Source: Skeletonema tropicum
Lineage: Eukaryota; Bacillariophyta; Thalassiosirophyceae; Thalassiosirales; Thalassiosiraceae
NCBI GenBank assembly: GCA_037178625.1
Contig: CM074127.1
Span: 5,518,001-5,582,000 of the forward strand
DNA: 64,000 nucleotides
Reading direction: 5' to 3'
Shown one piece after another: positions 52,332 through 64,000 of this stretch. The stretch's first letter is position 1; each line of letters opens with the position of its first letter. The position numbers and the translations under genes were made by a program. The notes under the pieces are model-generated. The model saw nothing but the letters and a program-made list of their open reading frames with translations. It was not told the DNA's origin and made no database searches.

Positions 52332-54032
52332 CTAGGGCTCGTATCTCTCCGGTTGCCGACGGACTCTTGTCCCCCTCCTAGGACGACTTGGGGTTACCCA
52401 GTAGTTACCCAATTCAGAACTGAGTTTCGCAGCCTCGCTCCTCCTGCGACGGCGCTTTACACTAGGTGCAGAAACATCTTCCTCGACTTGCTCCCTTTCC
52501 TCCACCGCATCCGGCTGATCGAACGCTACTGGCTCTGGCTCCTCCGCTGCCAGCACTTCTACCGGTGCTTCAACAAGTCGATTTTCCTCTTCGATACAAG
52601 GCGTAGCATCAGCTTCTTCCTGTGCCCGTGCACCAGGTTCAACAGCTGCTTCCTCGATCTGCTCCCTCTCCTCCATAGCATCCGGCTGATCAAACGCTAC
52701 TGGCTCCTCCGCTGCCAGCACTTCTACCGGTGCTTCAACTCGATCTTCCTCTTCGATTCGAGGCATAGCATCAGCTTCTTCCTGTGCCCGTGCACCAATA
52801 GGTTCAACAGCTGCTTCCTGAATCACGATGTCAGCATTGTCAAATACTGCATCTTCCCATGTGCGTTGGACGATTGTCAACGATGGGTTAGGGAGAAATT
52901 CAGCCCGAAGCTTCATTTCAAGAAAGATCATGTCAATACCTTGCTCATAAAGTTTACACTCTCTGAACATCAACTCGAAGTCACTCCAGCTTCTAAGGCG
53001 TAGAGGGTGGTTCCTCCTGAAGCGTTTAATGAGTGGAACGAGGCCCTTTAGAGCGCGCCGGGCTCTCCATTGCTTCTCGTAATTTCCATCCACCATGGAA
53101 CAAAGCTTCCTGAAAGCGGTACGTCTACCAGCTTCCTTCATTGACACAATGTGTCCACTAACAACATCTTGCGCCCAAGAGACGTGTAACACTAGCGGGA
53201 GACGGGCGATATAGTCGGAAGATTCCGATGTATCGGCGGGAGGAAGATGAACGATGTTTGATGCGATAGCATCAGTGAGTACATCGAACCCGCGTAGGGC
53301 AAGCTGAAGGATCTCATACAATAGTATGGCGGAGGAGGATCCAACAACTACAATCAATCCAAATATAGGAAGATTGGTAGGCATGACTTGGAGGAAGTCT
53401 TTTACCAACATCTGTAGAACTAGCGGAGCTATTATCAAACGGATGGAGTTAACAATCAGGCGGGTGACGAAACTGAAAGTCCGGAGGATAAGTCCCATGA
53501 TGCGGCGAATCAAGAAGAAGACAATCTTGATCATCAATGGGAATCTGAGGAAGGCAAGCAGATACATTGCGGCAACAACAAGCACTGCTACGAACATCTC
53601 AGGACTGAGGAGTTCGATGTTACAAATCTCTTCCAAGACAAAAAGAGATGTAACCCACGTTGCGATGACAAATAACTTGCCAAGATAGGTGCGGACGGAC
53701 AGCACTCTATCGACTAAGATCAGGGTGGGGATCATAGTCCACATCGCGGTGACGATGGCAACATTAATCATGTGAAGAGCATGATCCAACGAGTACCACG
53801 AGTTGTTTGGATGGAAAACCCACACCAGAAGATCCAAACACATATCTGGTGACACCATTGCGAAGGCAACGGCGGCGAAGGCGACGGCAAAGGCGACGAT
53901 GGCGAACATGTTGATAACAGTTGTAAACAAACGATTGATAATCGATTTATGAGGTGATCTCTCTAGAGCCTTTTCCGCGTGATGAAGGAGTGTGCTGAAG
54001 AAAGGGTCATGTGTCATTTCATGACTCGTCAT
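52332..54032 (-). CDS. 566-residue membrane protein, copy C
   Basis: Protein identical to copies A and B. A base difference at 52950 (Leu codon) is synonymous. The overlapping upstream ORF and hairpin are kept. See copy A for the domain layout. Confidence 0.75.
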   Translation of the reverse strand: MTSHEMTHDPFFSTLLHHAEKALERSPHKSIINRLFTTVINMFAIVAFAVAFAAVAFAMVSPDMCLDLLVWVFHPNNSWYSLDHALHMINVAIVTAMWTMIPTLILVDRVLSVRTYLGKLFVIATWVTSLFVLEEICNIELLSPEMFVAVLVVAAMYLLAFLRFPLMIKIVFFLIRRIMGLILRTFSFVTRLIVNSIRLIIAPLVLQMLVKDFLQVMPTNLPIFGLIVVVGSSSAILLYEILQLALRGFDVLTDAIASNIVHLPPADTSESSDYIARLPLVLHVSWAQDVVSGHIVSMKEAGRRTAFRKLCSMVDGNYEKQWRARRALKGLVPLIKRFRRNHPLRLRSWSDFELMFRECKLYEQGIDMIFLEMKLRAEFLPNPSLTIVQRTWEDAVFDNADIVIQEAAVEPIGARAQEEADAMPRIEEEDRVEAPVEVLAAEEPVAFDQPDAMEEREQIEEAAVEPGARAQEEADATPCIEEENRLVEAPVEVLAAEEPEPVAFDQPDAVEEREQVEEDVSAPSVKRRRRRSEAAKLSSELGNYWVTPSRPRRGTRVRRQPERYEP

Positions 54033-54048
54033 GTGCTAGCAAGCACAT
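54019..54048 (-). promoter_or_regulatory. Overlapping upstream ORF and hairpin, copy C
   Basis: Same as 37444-37473: upstream ATG at 54048 overlaps the main start at 54032, within a 9-bp stem. Confidence 0.45.
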
Positions 54049-57000
54049 GATCGATTTTGTCATGTGTTTCGCAAGATACACGTCTTATTTCGTAGAAATA
54101 CACTATGTATATATTTTATATATATTATGTCGTCACATCATCAGTATCGTATCACATTACACATTACTGCAGTCACTTGCTGATATAATATCTTTCTTCC
54201 GTCATCGATGAAGGCGATGGGTCTGATAATGCACTTGGATGTCGTTATGGTAATATCGTATCAATAAAAAAGAATCTTGTAGCGAAAAGTAATGCATTGT
54301 ATCGTACGCAAGAATATAATATTTCAATGACACAGGAATCTTTGGCTGCACGAGCTCATTTTCCTCTAGAAAGATAGCCTGCCGTCCGCTGCTTGTAGTG
54401 AACATTGTGATGCGTTTTGAGGGGGGAAACGCTTCTTGTGCAGTCATCATTTACCTGCCTCTGCTGCAACAAAGCGAGGCATGAAGTCGCGGGCAAGGCT
54501 AGCAAGGTAGGGGGTTAGTAAGATACCGACTTACTAGAACAGAGACTTGCGACATGAAACATGGATAGTAGCTCATTCAGGCAAGTTTCAAATGAGGACT
54601 TTCCGATGATGCCAAAACCTACACACACTGCCCGACCGGGAGGAACCGAGAGCAGGTGAAATTGTAACAATGACGATGCATGTTAGAGTGATCCCGGGAA
54701 GCATTTTTCTCTTCTTTTCTGCTCCATCACCCTCTCACATGCGGTGTCTTCATTGCGAAGATCAGTTCCACATGCACAAATGTCCATCCATCCATCCATC
54801 CACCAGTACGAAATTAGTAGCTACGCAGTTTTCTTCAACCCAGTTCAAGTTATCACTTCCTTCCAGTTGAGTAGGATACCATCTGAATACTTCTTATGCA
54901 CCATGATTTCTTCAATGTTTCTCTATCTACAAGAATGTCAACTGCTTCGTTTCATCGTTTCGCGATATCCTACGCCTGATCAAGTCATTTCGTTTGAATC
55001 GAATATAAGCTTAGCTCGTTTATATCAGAGACATGTACTCATATCGATATGATTATCATTTGCTCTTGATACAATCTATCTTTTGTCCAGCCTCCCATCC
55101 AGAGTGGTGCACCTGACACTCCTTCCGTCTGCCAGTCTGGTAATAAGTAGTGAACGTCATGCTGCCAGGCGAGGAAAGAAAAAGAAACTCTTCCTTGACC
55201 GGTCTTGTTGTACAGCACACGAATCAATAGATTCGAGGTGGGCACAGAGTTGGTTGGCGCCGAACAAGTTCCAAGGCCCTGTTAACCAAGTCTCTACGGC
55301 ATCTTATCTGATATTTATTTACGATGGAAGACAGAGATGTGGCGTGGGTGTGGGCGGTACGGATCGATATCTACACGCGTGCTACTTGGGCTCATAACCT
55401 ACGGATATCTACACGCGTGCTACTAGAGGGCACGACATGGAGAGGACAACAGAAGGAGAAGAAGACATGTGAGCTAGCTTACAGGCTACACTACGGACCA
55501 TGACAGACCAGATCCTGGCAGGCGGGTGTGGCATGATTGATGATTGCATGCCTGCCGGTGGCTTTTTAAAGCGATTTTAGCGATCGAGTACCGGGCATGA
55601 CGTCACACATCAAGTCAGTTTGGACTAACTCGGCAATCTCTTCCAGGTACATGACGCTTTAGTACCCGATATCTAGAGAGGCGGGATTGGTAGGGCTGGG
55701 CCACATACTTACAGCACAACCCACACTTTTTCCAGCCATTCACAGATGCTTTTCTTGTTCAAACTACCATTGATACGTATGTTGTTTACCGTAGCACAGA
55801 AATAACCTAAAGTCCCACACTAACTCTCAGCCAAAAGCCAAACCCCAAACCCCAAACCAGTACGACAATATCAAAATAATCACCAAACCATGACGGTTTC
55901 GGCCGTAGTAGACACCATTCACAATAATAATGACGAGCCATCAACAACTTTTCCCCTTCTCTAACACCTCGTGATACATTCGGGGTGCAGCCGGTGTTTC
56001 GTTTCGTTCCATTCGCCCGCAATTGGCAGCGAACGGCGCGGCACGGCCGAAGGCCGAATATCGTGCTATCGCTTCTATTTTCGATGGTCATTCGTCTGCT
56101 CGACTCGATAATCATCGACACGTTACTATGAAGTGATTGCTGATTCAGGGGGTGTAAATTATTGCTGAATATTCATACACTCATACAAGTCAACACACTG
56201 GTTCAAATTGGCCGAGCATGTGGGTGTGGTGGTAATTATTATTTTGGGATTGGGGATGTATCCATCTCAGAATTAGAAGAGGACCCACAATGCCTTGGTG
56301 CAGAGGTTAGAGAACATTGACGAATCTTTGTTAGTGAAGGCTGGCTTACTATTCTGAATTGGGAGTGGTGTGCTCGTCGCGCCTGTGCTGTCTGTGGAGA
56401 GAACTGCAACCAGTTGCAGTCCACTTTTTGAAGATATATGTAGTTTTCGAAGTCCAATTAATAGGAGAGACGATAGCACAGGCAGTTATACAGCTTTGAT
56501 GTGCATTGTACAATGAGCTAGTACAAAGGGGGAAATGCAAGGCAAGGCATTCTCATTGTTTTGTCGTCTGAAAAATGCAGGTAGAGGGCAGTGAAAAATA
56601 CATGACAGCCATTCTGGCGAGAAAGAAGGTGACGAAGGTTGATTTGGAGTATCGATGAACGATGTTAAGCATGCAGAGTAGAAGGTCTGGGAGAAAAAGA
56701 GATGATGCTTTATGGTGGTGGAAAAGAGGTGTATTTGACAAATGAAACTACAAGAGAGACGCCATGAAAAGTGCAAGAAGTCACTCTTACAGAAAAGAAA
56801 AGGGAAAAGGTTGACTTGGAGTATCGATGAATGATAATAAGCATACTCCGTCATTTTCTTTGCGTGAAATGGAGTGATAGGGGCGGAACAGATTGGTAGA
56901 TCTGCGAGATAGGCCTATCAATGATGATGGATGATACATTTCGGAACAACTTGTCGCAAACAACCACATCACGAAGTCTACTGCTCCTATTACGCGAAGA

Positions 57001-58235
57001 GTAGCAATAGCAATTCAGAAAGACATAGAATTAGTGATCAGTATCAGTACCACGCGATGACACAGTGAAGACGAGGTGAAGTAGAGCATGGAGGCTGAAG
57101 GTTGCTATAATGATCGCAGATGCCAAGATACATGCAGCAAGATTGCTAGCCCAGCTCGATTTATCCTGCACACAGCGCAGCTGCCGCAAGATCGAGTGAG
57201 GTGATGACATCAAACGTCAGAGGCGAACTCTAACGTAGGCATAAGTAGCCTCAAGGAGGCGGTTGAATAGATTTGGTTGTCTGTTGTTGGTTTCCACTTC
57301 CCCTCGAGAGAGAAAAGTGTACTCATCCTCCAACGCCACGTAAAGGCCAACAGATATGATGGAGGTGGGCCATTGATCCCCGAAGGGAAAAGGTTAGACT
57401 TAAAGTTTAGCGGTACCCCCAAGGTACCTGCCTGGGAACTGTGCCCGGTCTTTGCCCGTGGCTCTGAACCGATGCCCTTTGCCTCCAGACGCCATCGTCT
57501 CTAGGAGCACCAGCCCGACGCTGGATTGAGAGCAAGGCGAAAGAACATGCCGATCAGCCTGGTTACTGATATGAGGCGAAAGAACATGCCGATCAGCCTG
57601 GTTACTGATATCATCATTCCTCCAGATAATCCACCGTCCGCACCCGCTCGTACTAAGTGGATGTTGAGATAGAAAGGTTTATAAAGGAGAGAATGGGTGT
57701 TAGTGAAACAAGCATCGCAAAGTGAACCGAAGAATGAAGCACCATCATGCATACAAATAAACGTACCTCCCCCAATTCGAACCGCCGACACATCGCTGCT
57801 AAGAACAAGTAATTAGAGAGAAAATTGAAGAAGCAATGTTAGTGTGTGAGAACCCCCGACAGTGTTGATCAGGCACCACCGGAGGAGACGAACGAAAACA
57901 AAAATGATAGCACACAACTGCATCCCGCCCACTCTCTCACCGACTCAAACCCATTTGAACCCCAGAACCCGATCACCCAATCTCACCGCAAGCTCACAAC
58001 ATACGACCCGCCCTTCAGACCTAAAGAATACATAGAGATAGAAAACAAAAATAAAGAAGAGTTACTGAACAATCATAGTAGAATGCAAATAAAACTAGCG
58101 AACTCACCAAGGAACCTCAGCCCGAACCTTCAGACCACCCAACAATACCAATCACCCCAGCCTACAACACGATCTATGCACCCCACCTGACCCTACCCGC
58201 CTGGATGAGATAAACACAAAGACGAGGAAAGTTAA

Positions 58236-59078
58236 GAGTTGTTGTTAGCGAAGAAGCAAAGTAGAAAAGCAAGCGCACATCGAACTGGAAACTCTAAACG
58301 TACCTTCCCCACTCCGATATCAACCCACTCGAAATCAATGAAGGACAATCAAGGACAATCAAACAAGGGACAATCAAACAAGGGACAATCAAACAAAGGA
58401 CAATGGCGGCCCTCGGGGAATACAACCACGAACGAGCAATACGCCTCAAAGCAACAATCAAACAGGATATGAATATGGTATACGGTCCCAAACCACCTAG
58501 ATGAGATAGAAACAAAGAAGAGGAAAGTTGAGAGTTGTTGTTAGCGAAGAAGCAAAGTAGAAAAGCAAGCGCACATCGAACTGGACACTCTAGACGTACC
58601 TTCCCTGCTCCGAAACCAGCCCACTCGAACCCAATGAAGGATAATGAAGGACAATCAAACAAGGGACAATCAAACAAAGGACAATCAAACAAGGGACAAT
58701 CAAACAAAGGACAATGGCGGCCCTCGGGGAATACAACCACGAACGAGCAATACGCCTCAAAGCAACAATCAAACAGGATATGAATATGGTATACGGTCCC
58801 AAACCACCTAGATGAGATAGAAACAAAGAAGAGGAAAGTTGAGAGTTGTTGTTAGCGAAGAAGCAAAGTAGAAAAGAAAGCGCACATCGAACTGGAAACT
58901 CTAGACGTACCTTCCCTGCTCCGAAACCAGCCCACTCGAACCCAAAAGGACAATCAAACAAGGGACAATCAAACAAAGGACAATCAAACAAGGGACAATC
59001 AAACAGACAATGGCGGCCCTCGGGGAATACAACCACGAACGAGCAATACGCCTCAAAGCAACAATCAAACAGGATACG
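58236..59078 (-). repeat. Nested exon-intron-like repeat array, copy D (3 units)
   Basis: Three units with candidate donor junctions at 58304, 58600 and 58911. The minisatellite count also differs from the other copies, and the third unit has lost the AATGAAGGATAATG segment. Confidence 0.6.
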
Positions 59079-59279
59079 AATAGAAGGTCCCGAACAAGCA
59101 CACCACATCCAAAAAAGAAGTCCAATCCCTCTTCAACTCAGCAAGGCACGCCTACTCAATCTTCAGCGCTGCAAAACACAGTGATGGCCCTGACGAATCA
59201 GCGACCACGTACCATAGCCAACAATCCGAAATATCAAACTTCTTCTCCACCTCTCCACCCTTCCACTAGAGAATACTCG

Positions 59280-60205
59280 CTAGGGCTCGTATCTCTCCGG
59301 TTGCCGACGGACTCTTGTCCCCCTCCTAGGACGACTTGGGGTTACCCAGTAGTTACCCAATTCAGAACTGAGTTTCGCAGCCTCGCTCCTCCTGCGACGG
59401 CGCTTTACACTAGGTGCAGAAACATCTTCCTCCACTTGCTCCCTTTCCTCCACCGCATCCGGCTGATCGAACGCTACTGGCTCTGGCTCCTTCGCTGCCA
59501 GCACTTCTACCGGTGCTTCAACAAGTCGATTTTCCTCTTCAATACAAGGCGTAGCATCAGCTTCTTCCTGTGCCCGTGCACCAGGTTCAACAGCTGCTTC
59601 CTCGATCTGCTCCCTCTCCTCCATAGCATCCGGCTGATCAAACGCTACTGGCTCCTCCGCTGCCAGCACTTCTACCGGTGCTTCAACTCGATCTTCCTCT
59701 TCGATTCGAGGCATAGCATCAGCTTCTTCCTGTGCCCGTGCACCAATAGGTTCAACAGCTGCTTCCTGAATCACGATGTCAGCATTGTCAAATACTGCAT
59801 CTTCCCATGTGCGTTGGACGATTGTCAACGATGGGTTAGGGAGAAATTCAGCCCGAAGCTTCATTTCAAGAAAGATCATGTCAATACCTTGCTCATAAAG
59901 TTTACACTCTCTGAACATCAACTCGAAGTCACTCCAGCTTCTAAGGCGTAGAGGGTGGTTCCTCCTGAAGCGTTTAATGAGTGGAACGAGGCCCTTTAGA
60001 GCGCGCCGGGCTCTCCATTGCTTCTCGTAATTTCCATCCACCATGGAACAAAGCTTCCTGAAAGCGGTACGTCTACCAGCTTCCTTCATTGACACAATGT
60101 GTCCACTAACAACATCTTGCGCCCAAGAGACGTGTAACACTAGCGGGAGACGGGCGATATAGTCGGAAGATTCCGATGTATCGGCGGGAGGAAGATGAAC
60201 GATGT
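59280..60205 (-). pseudogene. 566-residue membrane protein, copy D, 5'-truncated
   Basis: Retains codons from about residue 273 (IVHLPPADTSESSDYIARLP) to the stop, so the soluble middle, acidic repeats and basic tail remain but all membrane segments are lost. A TAG lies just beyond the deletion junction in the same frame and no ATG start is left. One amino-acid change relative to A-C is visible in the acidic unit (AAEEPEP to AAKEPEP), in keeping with relaxed constraint. Confidence 0.8.
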
Positions 60206-60623
60206 CAATGCTTCTCTATCTACAAGAATGTCAACTGCTTCGTTTCATCGTTTCGCGATATCCTACGCCTGATCAAGTCATTTCGTTTGAATCGATTATA
60301 AGCTTAGCTCGTTTATATCAGAGACATGTACTCATATCGATATGATTATCATTATTTACTCTTGATCTTGACGCAATCTATCTTTTGTCGAGACTTCCAT
60401 CCAGAGTGTTGCACCTGACACTCCTTCCGTCTGCCAGTCTGGTAATAACTAGTGAACGTCATGCTGCCAGGCGAGGAAAGAAAAAGAAACTCTTCCTCGA
60501 CCGGTCTTGTTGTACAACACACGAATCAATAGCGTCGAGGTGGGCACAGGGTTGATTGGCGCCGAACAAGTTCCAAGGCCCTGTGAACCAAGTCTCTACG
60601 GCATCTTATCTGATATTTATTTA

Positions 60624-60985
60624 GAACACGTAGACAGCTGTAATTTTATCGATCGGGAAACAAGTTATTGCATTTTGTCAGGTGTGAAGTAGAGACTCGA
60701 AAGATCCAGTGAAATACCAAGAAAGCGGAATCTTGTCGCGAGGCTTAGGCAAGGAACGCGCTGCCCTATGCCCAGGTAGGCCGATGTGCATTAGAGGGGA
60801 AAGTGCTGCAGCGCTTCACGAAAAACTGTGGAAAAAGTATGGTGGCCAGTGAAACGAAGATTAATGCATCATTTTCAGTAAGTTTAGTATCTAACTACAA
60901 ATTAAGGACATTCATCAACCATCTTCTATTCCCCCATATCATCAAAAAACCATCGCAAGAGACTTCCATTGCTCTCTCTCTCTCT
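60624..60985. other. Spacer between the array and HEMA
   Basis: Unique sequence with a CT-rich run near 60970-60985 at the 3' end of the HEMA gene. No gene recognised. Confidence 0.4.
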
Positions 60986-62682
60986 TTATCTTCTGCGACG
61001 ACCTCTTCCTCTTGCTCCTTGCTCATCATCTAAACGGAACATGGAACTAAGCTCACTAAGAGCAGCTTGCTTCTTTTCCACACTTTCTGCTTTTCTCAAG
61101 TGTGACATGGGTCCATGCAGCATCTTATTCACAATACCTCTTGACAACCGTTCAACAGCTTCCAACTCCCTATCCGTGAAATTGTCATTCTGGGATAACT
61201 TTCGTGTGCACTTTTTAAGTTCTTCCGTACGGAACATGTTGGCACGTTCTTGGAGTTGATTAATTGTTGGGATGGCAGAAAGAGATTCTCTCCATCCGAT
61301 GAAGGAGTCGGCTTCTTCGCGGAGGAGATTTTCGGCTTCAATCATTTCACGTTGGCGCATGGCGGTGTTTTTGGCAACGACTGCTTTGAGGTCGTCGACG
61401 TTGTAGGGTGTGACTCCATCAAGCTGAAGTATAAAAAAGAGGAGACAAATAGATGAAAGCAAAAACAATGGTTAGATGCATTCGATTCGACATAAGAAAC
61501 GAAGAAGAAAAAAAGAAAAACACAGAAAAAAACACTCACCTCGTCACTATCAGGTCCAATATTTCTTGGTACAGCAATATCCACCAACATCAAGGGACGT
61601 CCACCATCCTGCCCATTCGCCTCCAACAAAGCCTTATCAATCACATAATCAGGCGAACTAGTAGCAGTATAAACAATATCACTCCTCCCCACAACATCCC
61701 ACAATCCATCCTCCAACACAATTTCAATATCCACATCGGGAAATTGTTCCTGCAACTCCATCGGTCGAGCCATGGATCGATTCACAATTGCAATACGTTC
61801 CAATCCCCTACTTGCCAAATGAGTAATGAGCAATCGAGTCATCGTACCTGCTCCCACCACCGCCAACCGTGCCTCACTAAAGGGCAAATTCAAATCCTTC
61901 ATGCACATTTGCTCACTCAACTCCACCGCCGCACTGGATATACTCACACTACCCTTGGAAATGGCAGTTTCACTCCTAACTCGTTTCCCAGCCGCCACGG
62001 CATTATTCAATAGACGACTCAACACCTTCCCACCACACCCATCCTCCTCAATCGAATGCAAATGGCACTGCCTCACCTGACTTAGAATCTGCCCCTCCCC
62101 CACCACCAACGAGTCCAATCCCCCCGCAACACGCATCAAATGCCACACGGCATCATCCCCCTCCAACATGAAGATGTTCCGCCGGAGCACACTGACCGGC
62201 AGACCACTCCTCTCGGCTAAAAATTCCATGACACGAGCATTCGCCTCATGTGCATCACTGGCGGCAAAATAAATTTCGAATCGGTTGCACGTACTCAAGA
62301 TGGCGGCCTCTTCGACCTGACCGGTCGAGCAGATGATGTTGGATTGATCGTTCCATTCGTGTTCCGGGATGGCTAGCTTTTCACGAACCTCGACTTGAGC
62401 GTGGTGGATGGAGAGGCCGAGGACGTGCACTTGAAGGCCCTTGGAGGCGAGTTCGAGACGTTCTGCTTTGGTTTTCTTTCGTTTGCCTCCGGTGGTGGTT
62501 GCTGCAGCTTTGGATACTTGTTGTTGTTGGTCGCCGAGGGTTGCAGCGAATAGAGCTGAAGTAGAAATGGAAGAAGAAGAAGTGGTTTTTCTGCTGGAAG
62601 CAATGGCTGCTGGTTGGAATGCACATGTGCCGGATGCGGCTGTGGCGGTTATTACTGCTAAGAGTGCTCTTGAGAATTTCAT
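60986..62682 (-). CDS. HEMA: Glutamyl-tRNA reductase, plastid-targeted
   Basis: Two exons, 62682-61540 and 61423-60986, join in phase across a 116-bp intron (GTGAGT donor, TACTTCAG acceptor) to give 526 residues. GluTR reduces glutamyl-tRNA to glutamate-1-semialdehyde with NADPH, the committed step of tetrapyrrole synthesis by the C5 route in plastids. Visible family features are the active-site Cys132 in STCNRFEIY, GGLDSLVVGEGQILSQV, the nucleotide-binding GAGTMTRLL (277-285), and DIAVPRNIGPD before the intron. The C-terminal dimerisation helix (VDDLKAVVAKNTAMRQREMI onward) is in exon 2. The first 21 residues form a signal peptide followed by a Ser/Thr-rich transit region with Phe22 after GTCA, as in diatom plastid proteins. 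A basic GRGRRRR tail ends the protein. Confidence 0.95.
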
Positions 62683-63541
62683 CTTTTATCCTTCTTCTTC
62701 AATATAATCTATTCTATTGTAATTTGTGTGACACTGCGGAATTGTCGAGTAATAGCAAACCAATATGCCGGCCGTTCAAGTAGATTGTTTTCAGGGGTGG
62801 TATTGCAAAGAAAAGTATTCTGCGGGTTGTGAAGAGAGGAGCGCTTCCGTGGAGCTTGAAGAAATATCTTCCATCCTTCCGAGTGTCGATTGTAGGGGAG
62901 TCCCAGAAGTGGAATGGTCTGCCACGTTTGTACATAGAGGGTCGATTTACCCACCAGTTTTAGATAACTGGAGTACCGGTACATAACTGTACATGACATG
63001 TAAATACTCTAGAGATACGATGGGTGTCTTCAGGTCGGCATCAAGTTTTGATGCCATAAAATTCGGTATCTCAGTGCGGATGGGTGTCTTGATTGAGATC
63101 GGCTTCAGCTCGGGTTAACCCCAATGGGTAAGGTTTTGAAAATGTCCGTCACAGCAGATTGCTCGGATAAGTAAAAGTAGGTACCATTTTCTCTGAATCT
63201 CCGGAGGAGCTTCCTACGAACATTTTACTGCTAACCACGTCAAGTTGATCATTGAAGTTCATCGAAGGAAATGACTCTTTGACATCACTACTTAGGCCCC
63301 TCCTAAGTATTCAAACCGTATGTACGTCTTATGCATTTACTCCTCTACAGAGGTACCTATTTACTGACATTCCTATTCACGACTAAGTACGTGTTCAGCG
63401 ACCACGTGTCGACCCGAACACTACTCAGGCTACTAAGTAGTAGTGCTCATTCACGCACAGTAATACGAAACCACATCTCACACACCATATTGAACAGTTG
63501 AAAATATTTATTATTCGCATAATCTGCTAAGTACTCTCACC
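62683..63541. other. Divergent intergenic region
   Basis: Lies between the starts of HEMA (-) and the 63542 gene (+), so it should hold both promoters. The 73-codon frame from ATG 62765 (+) has no recognisable domain and I leave it out. A short direct repeat, GATGGGTGTCTT, occurs at about 63019 and 63079. Confidence 0.4.
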
Positions 63542-64000
63542 ATGTGCCCCCAACGAAGCAACAGTAAATCAATCGACAACGCCGATAACGATGAAGAATG
63601 GCCTTTAATCTCAACGTCGGCTTCTCGATTGCGATTGTCTCCAGCTGACCCTACTCCCCGAGAAGTCGAGCTGAACGTTTCCCTCTCCGCACAAGATCTC
63701 AAATCTCTCAAGGAGATTGACCCTTTCCTCTACTACTCTATCCCCGATGTACGTGAAACCACTGTCCTCCTTGTAGACGAAGACGTCGACATGCATCAGG
63801 TAGCTCTGAACGGGTTGAAGGAACACTGTCAATCCCGCCCAACAAGCATGCAAACTGCAAGTGAGCCTGTCGTGAAGGTGAAGCGGTGCACAAGGATCTC
63901 CTTTGAATGTCACACAGACTTGCTATTGGACTTGGACGAGCTCTCGAATGGTCTTGCTGATATGGAAAGGGTATCGGAAGACTTTGAGCCCGTTGTAGAC
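63542..64000 (+). CDS. Unknown protein, 5' part (runs off the window)
   Basis: An uninterrupted plus-strand frame of 153 codons from ATG 63542 to the window edge. The product begins MCPQRSNSKSIDNADNDEEW. It contains EIDPFLYYSIPDVRETTVLL near residues 65-85 and KVKRCTRISFECHTDLLLDL near 120-140. From memory, the DPFxYYSIPxVR plus RISFExH pairing recurs in a multi-copy diatom family of unknown function. No membrane or targeting segment is visible in this part. The usual arrangement continues with an acidic C-terminus, which cannot be checked here. Confidence 0.65.
   Translation, partial: MCPQRSNSKSIDNADNDEEWPLISTSASRLRLSPADPTPREVELNVSLSAQDLKSLKEIDPFLYYSIPDVRETTVLLVDEDVDMHQVALNGLKEHCQSRPTSMQTASEPVVKVKRCTRISFECHTDLLLDLDELSNGLADMERVSEDFEPVVD

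Larger units (their letters stand above)
48849..56500. repeat. Segmental tandem array, copy C
   Basis: Aligns with copy B at a constant offset of 8930 bp, including the same five nested units. Its 3' part (55000-55900) instead resembles copy A, with the doubled ACGGATATCTACACGCGTGC segment that copy B lacks. Confidence 0.9.
56501..60623. repeat. Segmental tandem array, copy D (truncated)
   Basis: The most diverged copy, with three nested units. An internal deletion at about 60205 joins sequence equivalent to 36683 of copy A directly to sequence equivalent to about 38341. This removes about 1.66 kb including the start and membrane half of the 566-aa gene. Similarity ends after TGATATTTATTTA at 60623. 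Confidence 0.85.

Overview
The window looks like nuclear DNA from a diatom, probably a centric one. The evidence is: compact genes with short GT-AG introns of 76-173 bp; a plastid-targeted glutamyl-tRNA reductase whose presequence has a signal peptide followed by a Phe-containing cleavage site; a Kre6/Skn1-type beta-glucan transglycosylase of the kind used for chrysolaminarin; a plant-type fatty acid amide hydrolase; and several Ser-rich or acidic proteins of diatom-restricted appearance. The taxon is inferred from gene content. No rRNA or tRNA gene was recognised.

Left part (1-32 kb). A tandem pair of Ser/Thr protein kinase genes (the first cut by the window edge) is separated by a miniature inverted-repeat element. 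Then come a Ser-rich protein with a VREY-GDNP-GPP motif, a WLM metalloprotease fragment, a decayed acidic-protein gene, an amidase/FAAH, an ankyrin-repeat membrane protein, the two-exon Skn1-like gene, a class 3 lipase directly behind a multi-pass membrane protein (possibly one gene), three tandem paralogues carrying two RGxVFxYFG motifs each, a duplicated 238-bp block with pol III-like signals and nearby strong hairpins, and a two-exon multi-pass membrane protein.

Middle part (32.6-60.6 kb). This is a segmental tandem array of four copies (A-D) of a roughly 7-9 kb unit. Each unit has a minus-strand gene for a 566-residue membrane protein, intact and identical in protein in A, B and C and 5'-truncated in D. 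Behind it lies a nested array of about 300-bp units. On the minus strand each internal unit has a 3' splice site and a GTACGT 5' splice site, and each contains a 15-bp minisatellite. Copy B carries a transposon-like insertion with terminal inverted repeats that is interrupted by a 500-N assembly gap. The only base differences I noted between the intact 566-aa genes are synonymous on the minus strand and non-synonymous in the overlapping plus-strand frame, so the minus-strand gene is the real one.

Right part (60.6-64 kb). A two-exon plastid glutamyl-tRNA reductase gene (minus strand) and the 5' part of a plus-strand gene of unknown function that runs off the window.

The genes do not form an obvious pathway. 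The window is a mixed nuclear locus shaped by local tandem duplication (kinases, RGxVFxYFG genes, the 566-aa unit), small inverted-repeat elements and gene decay.
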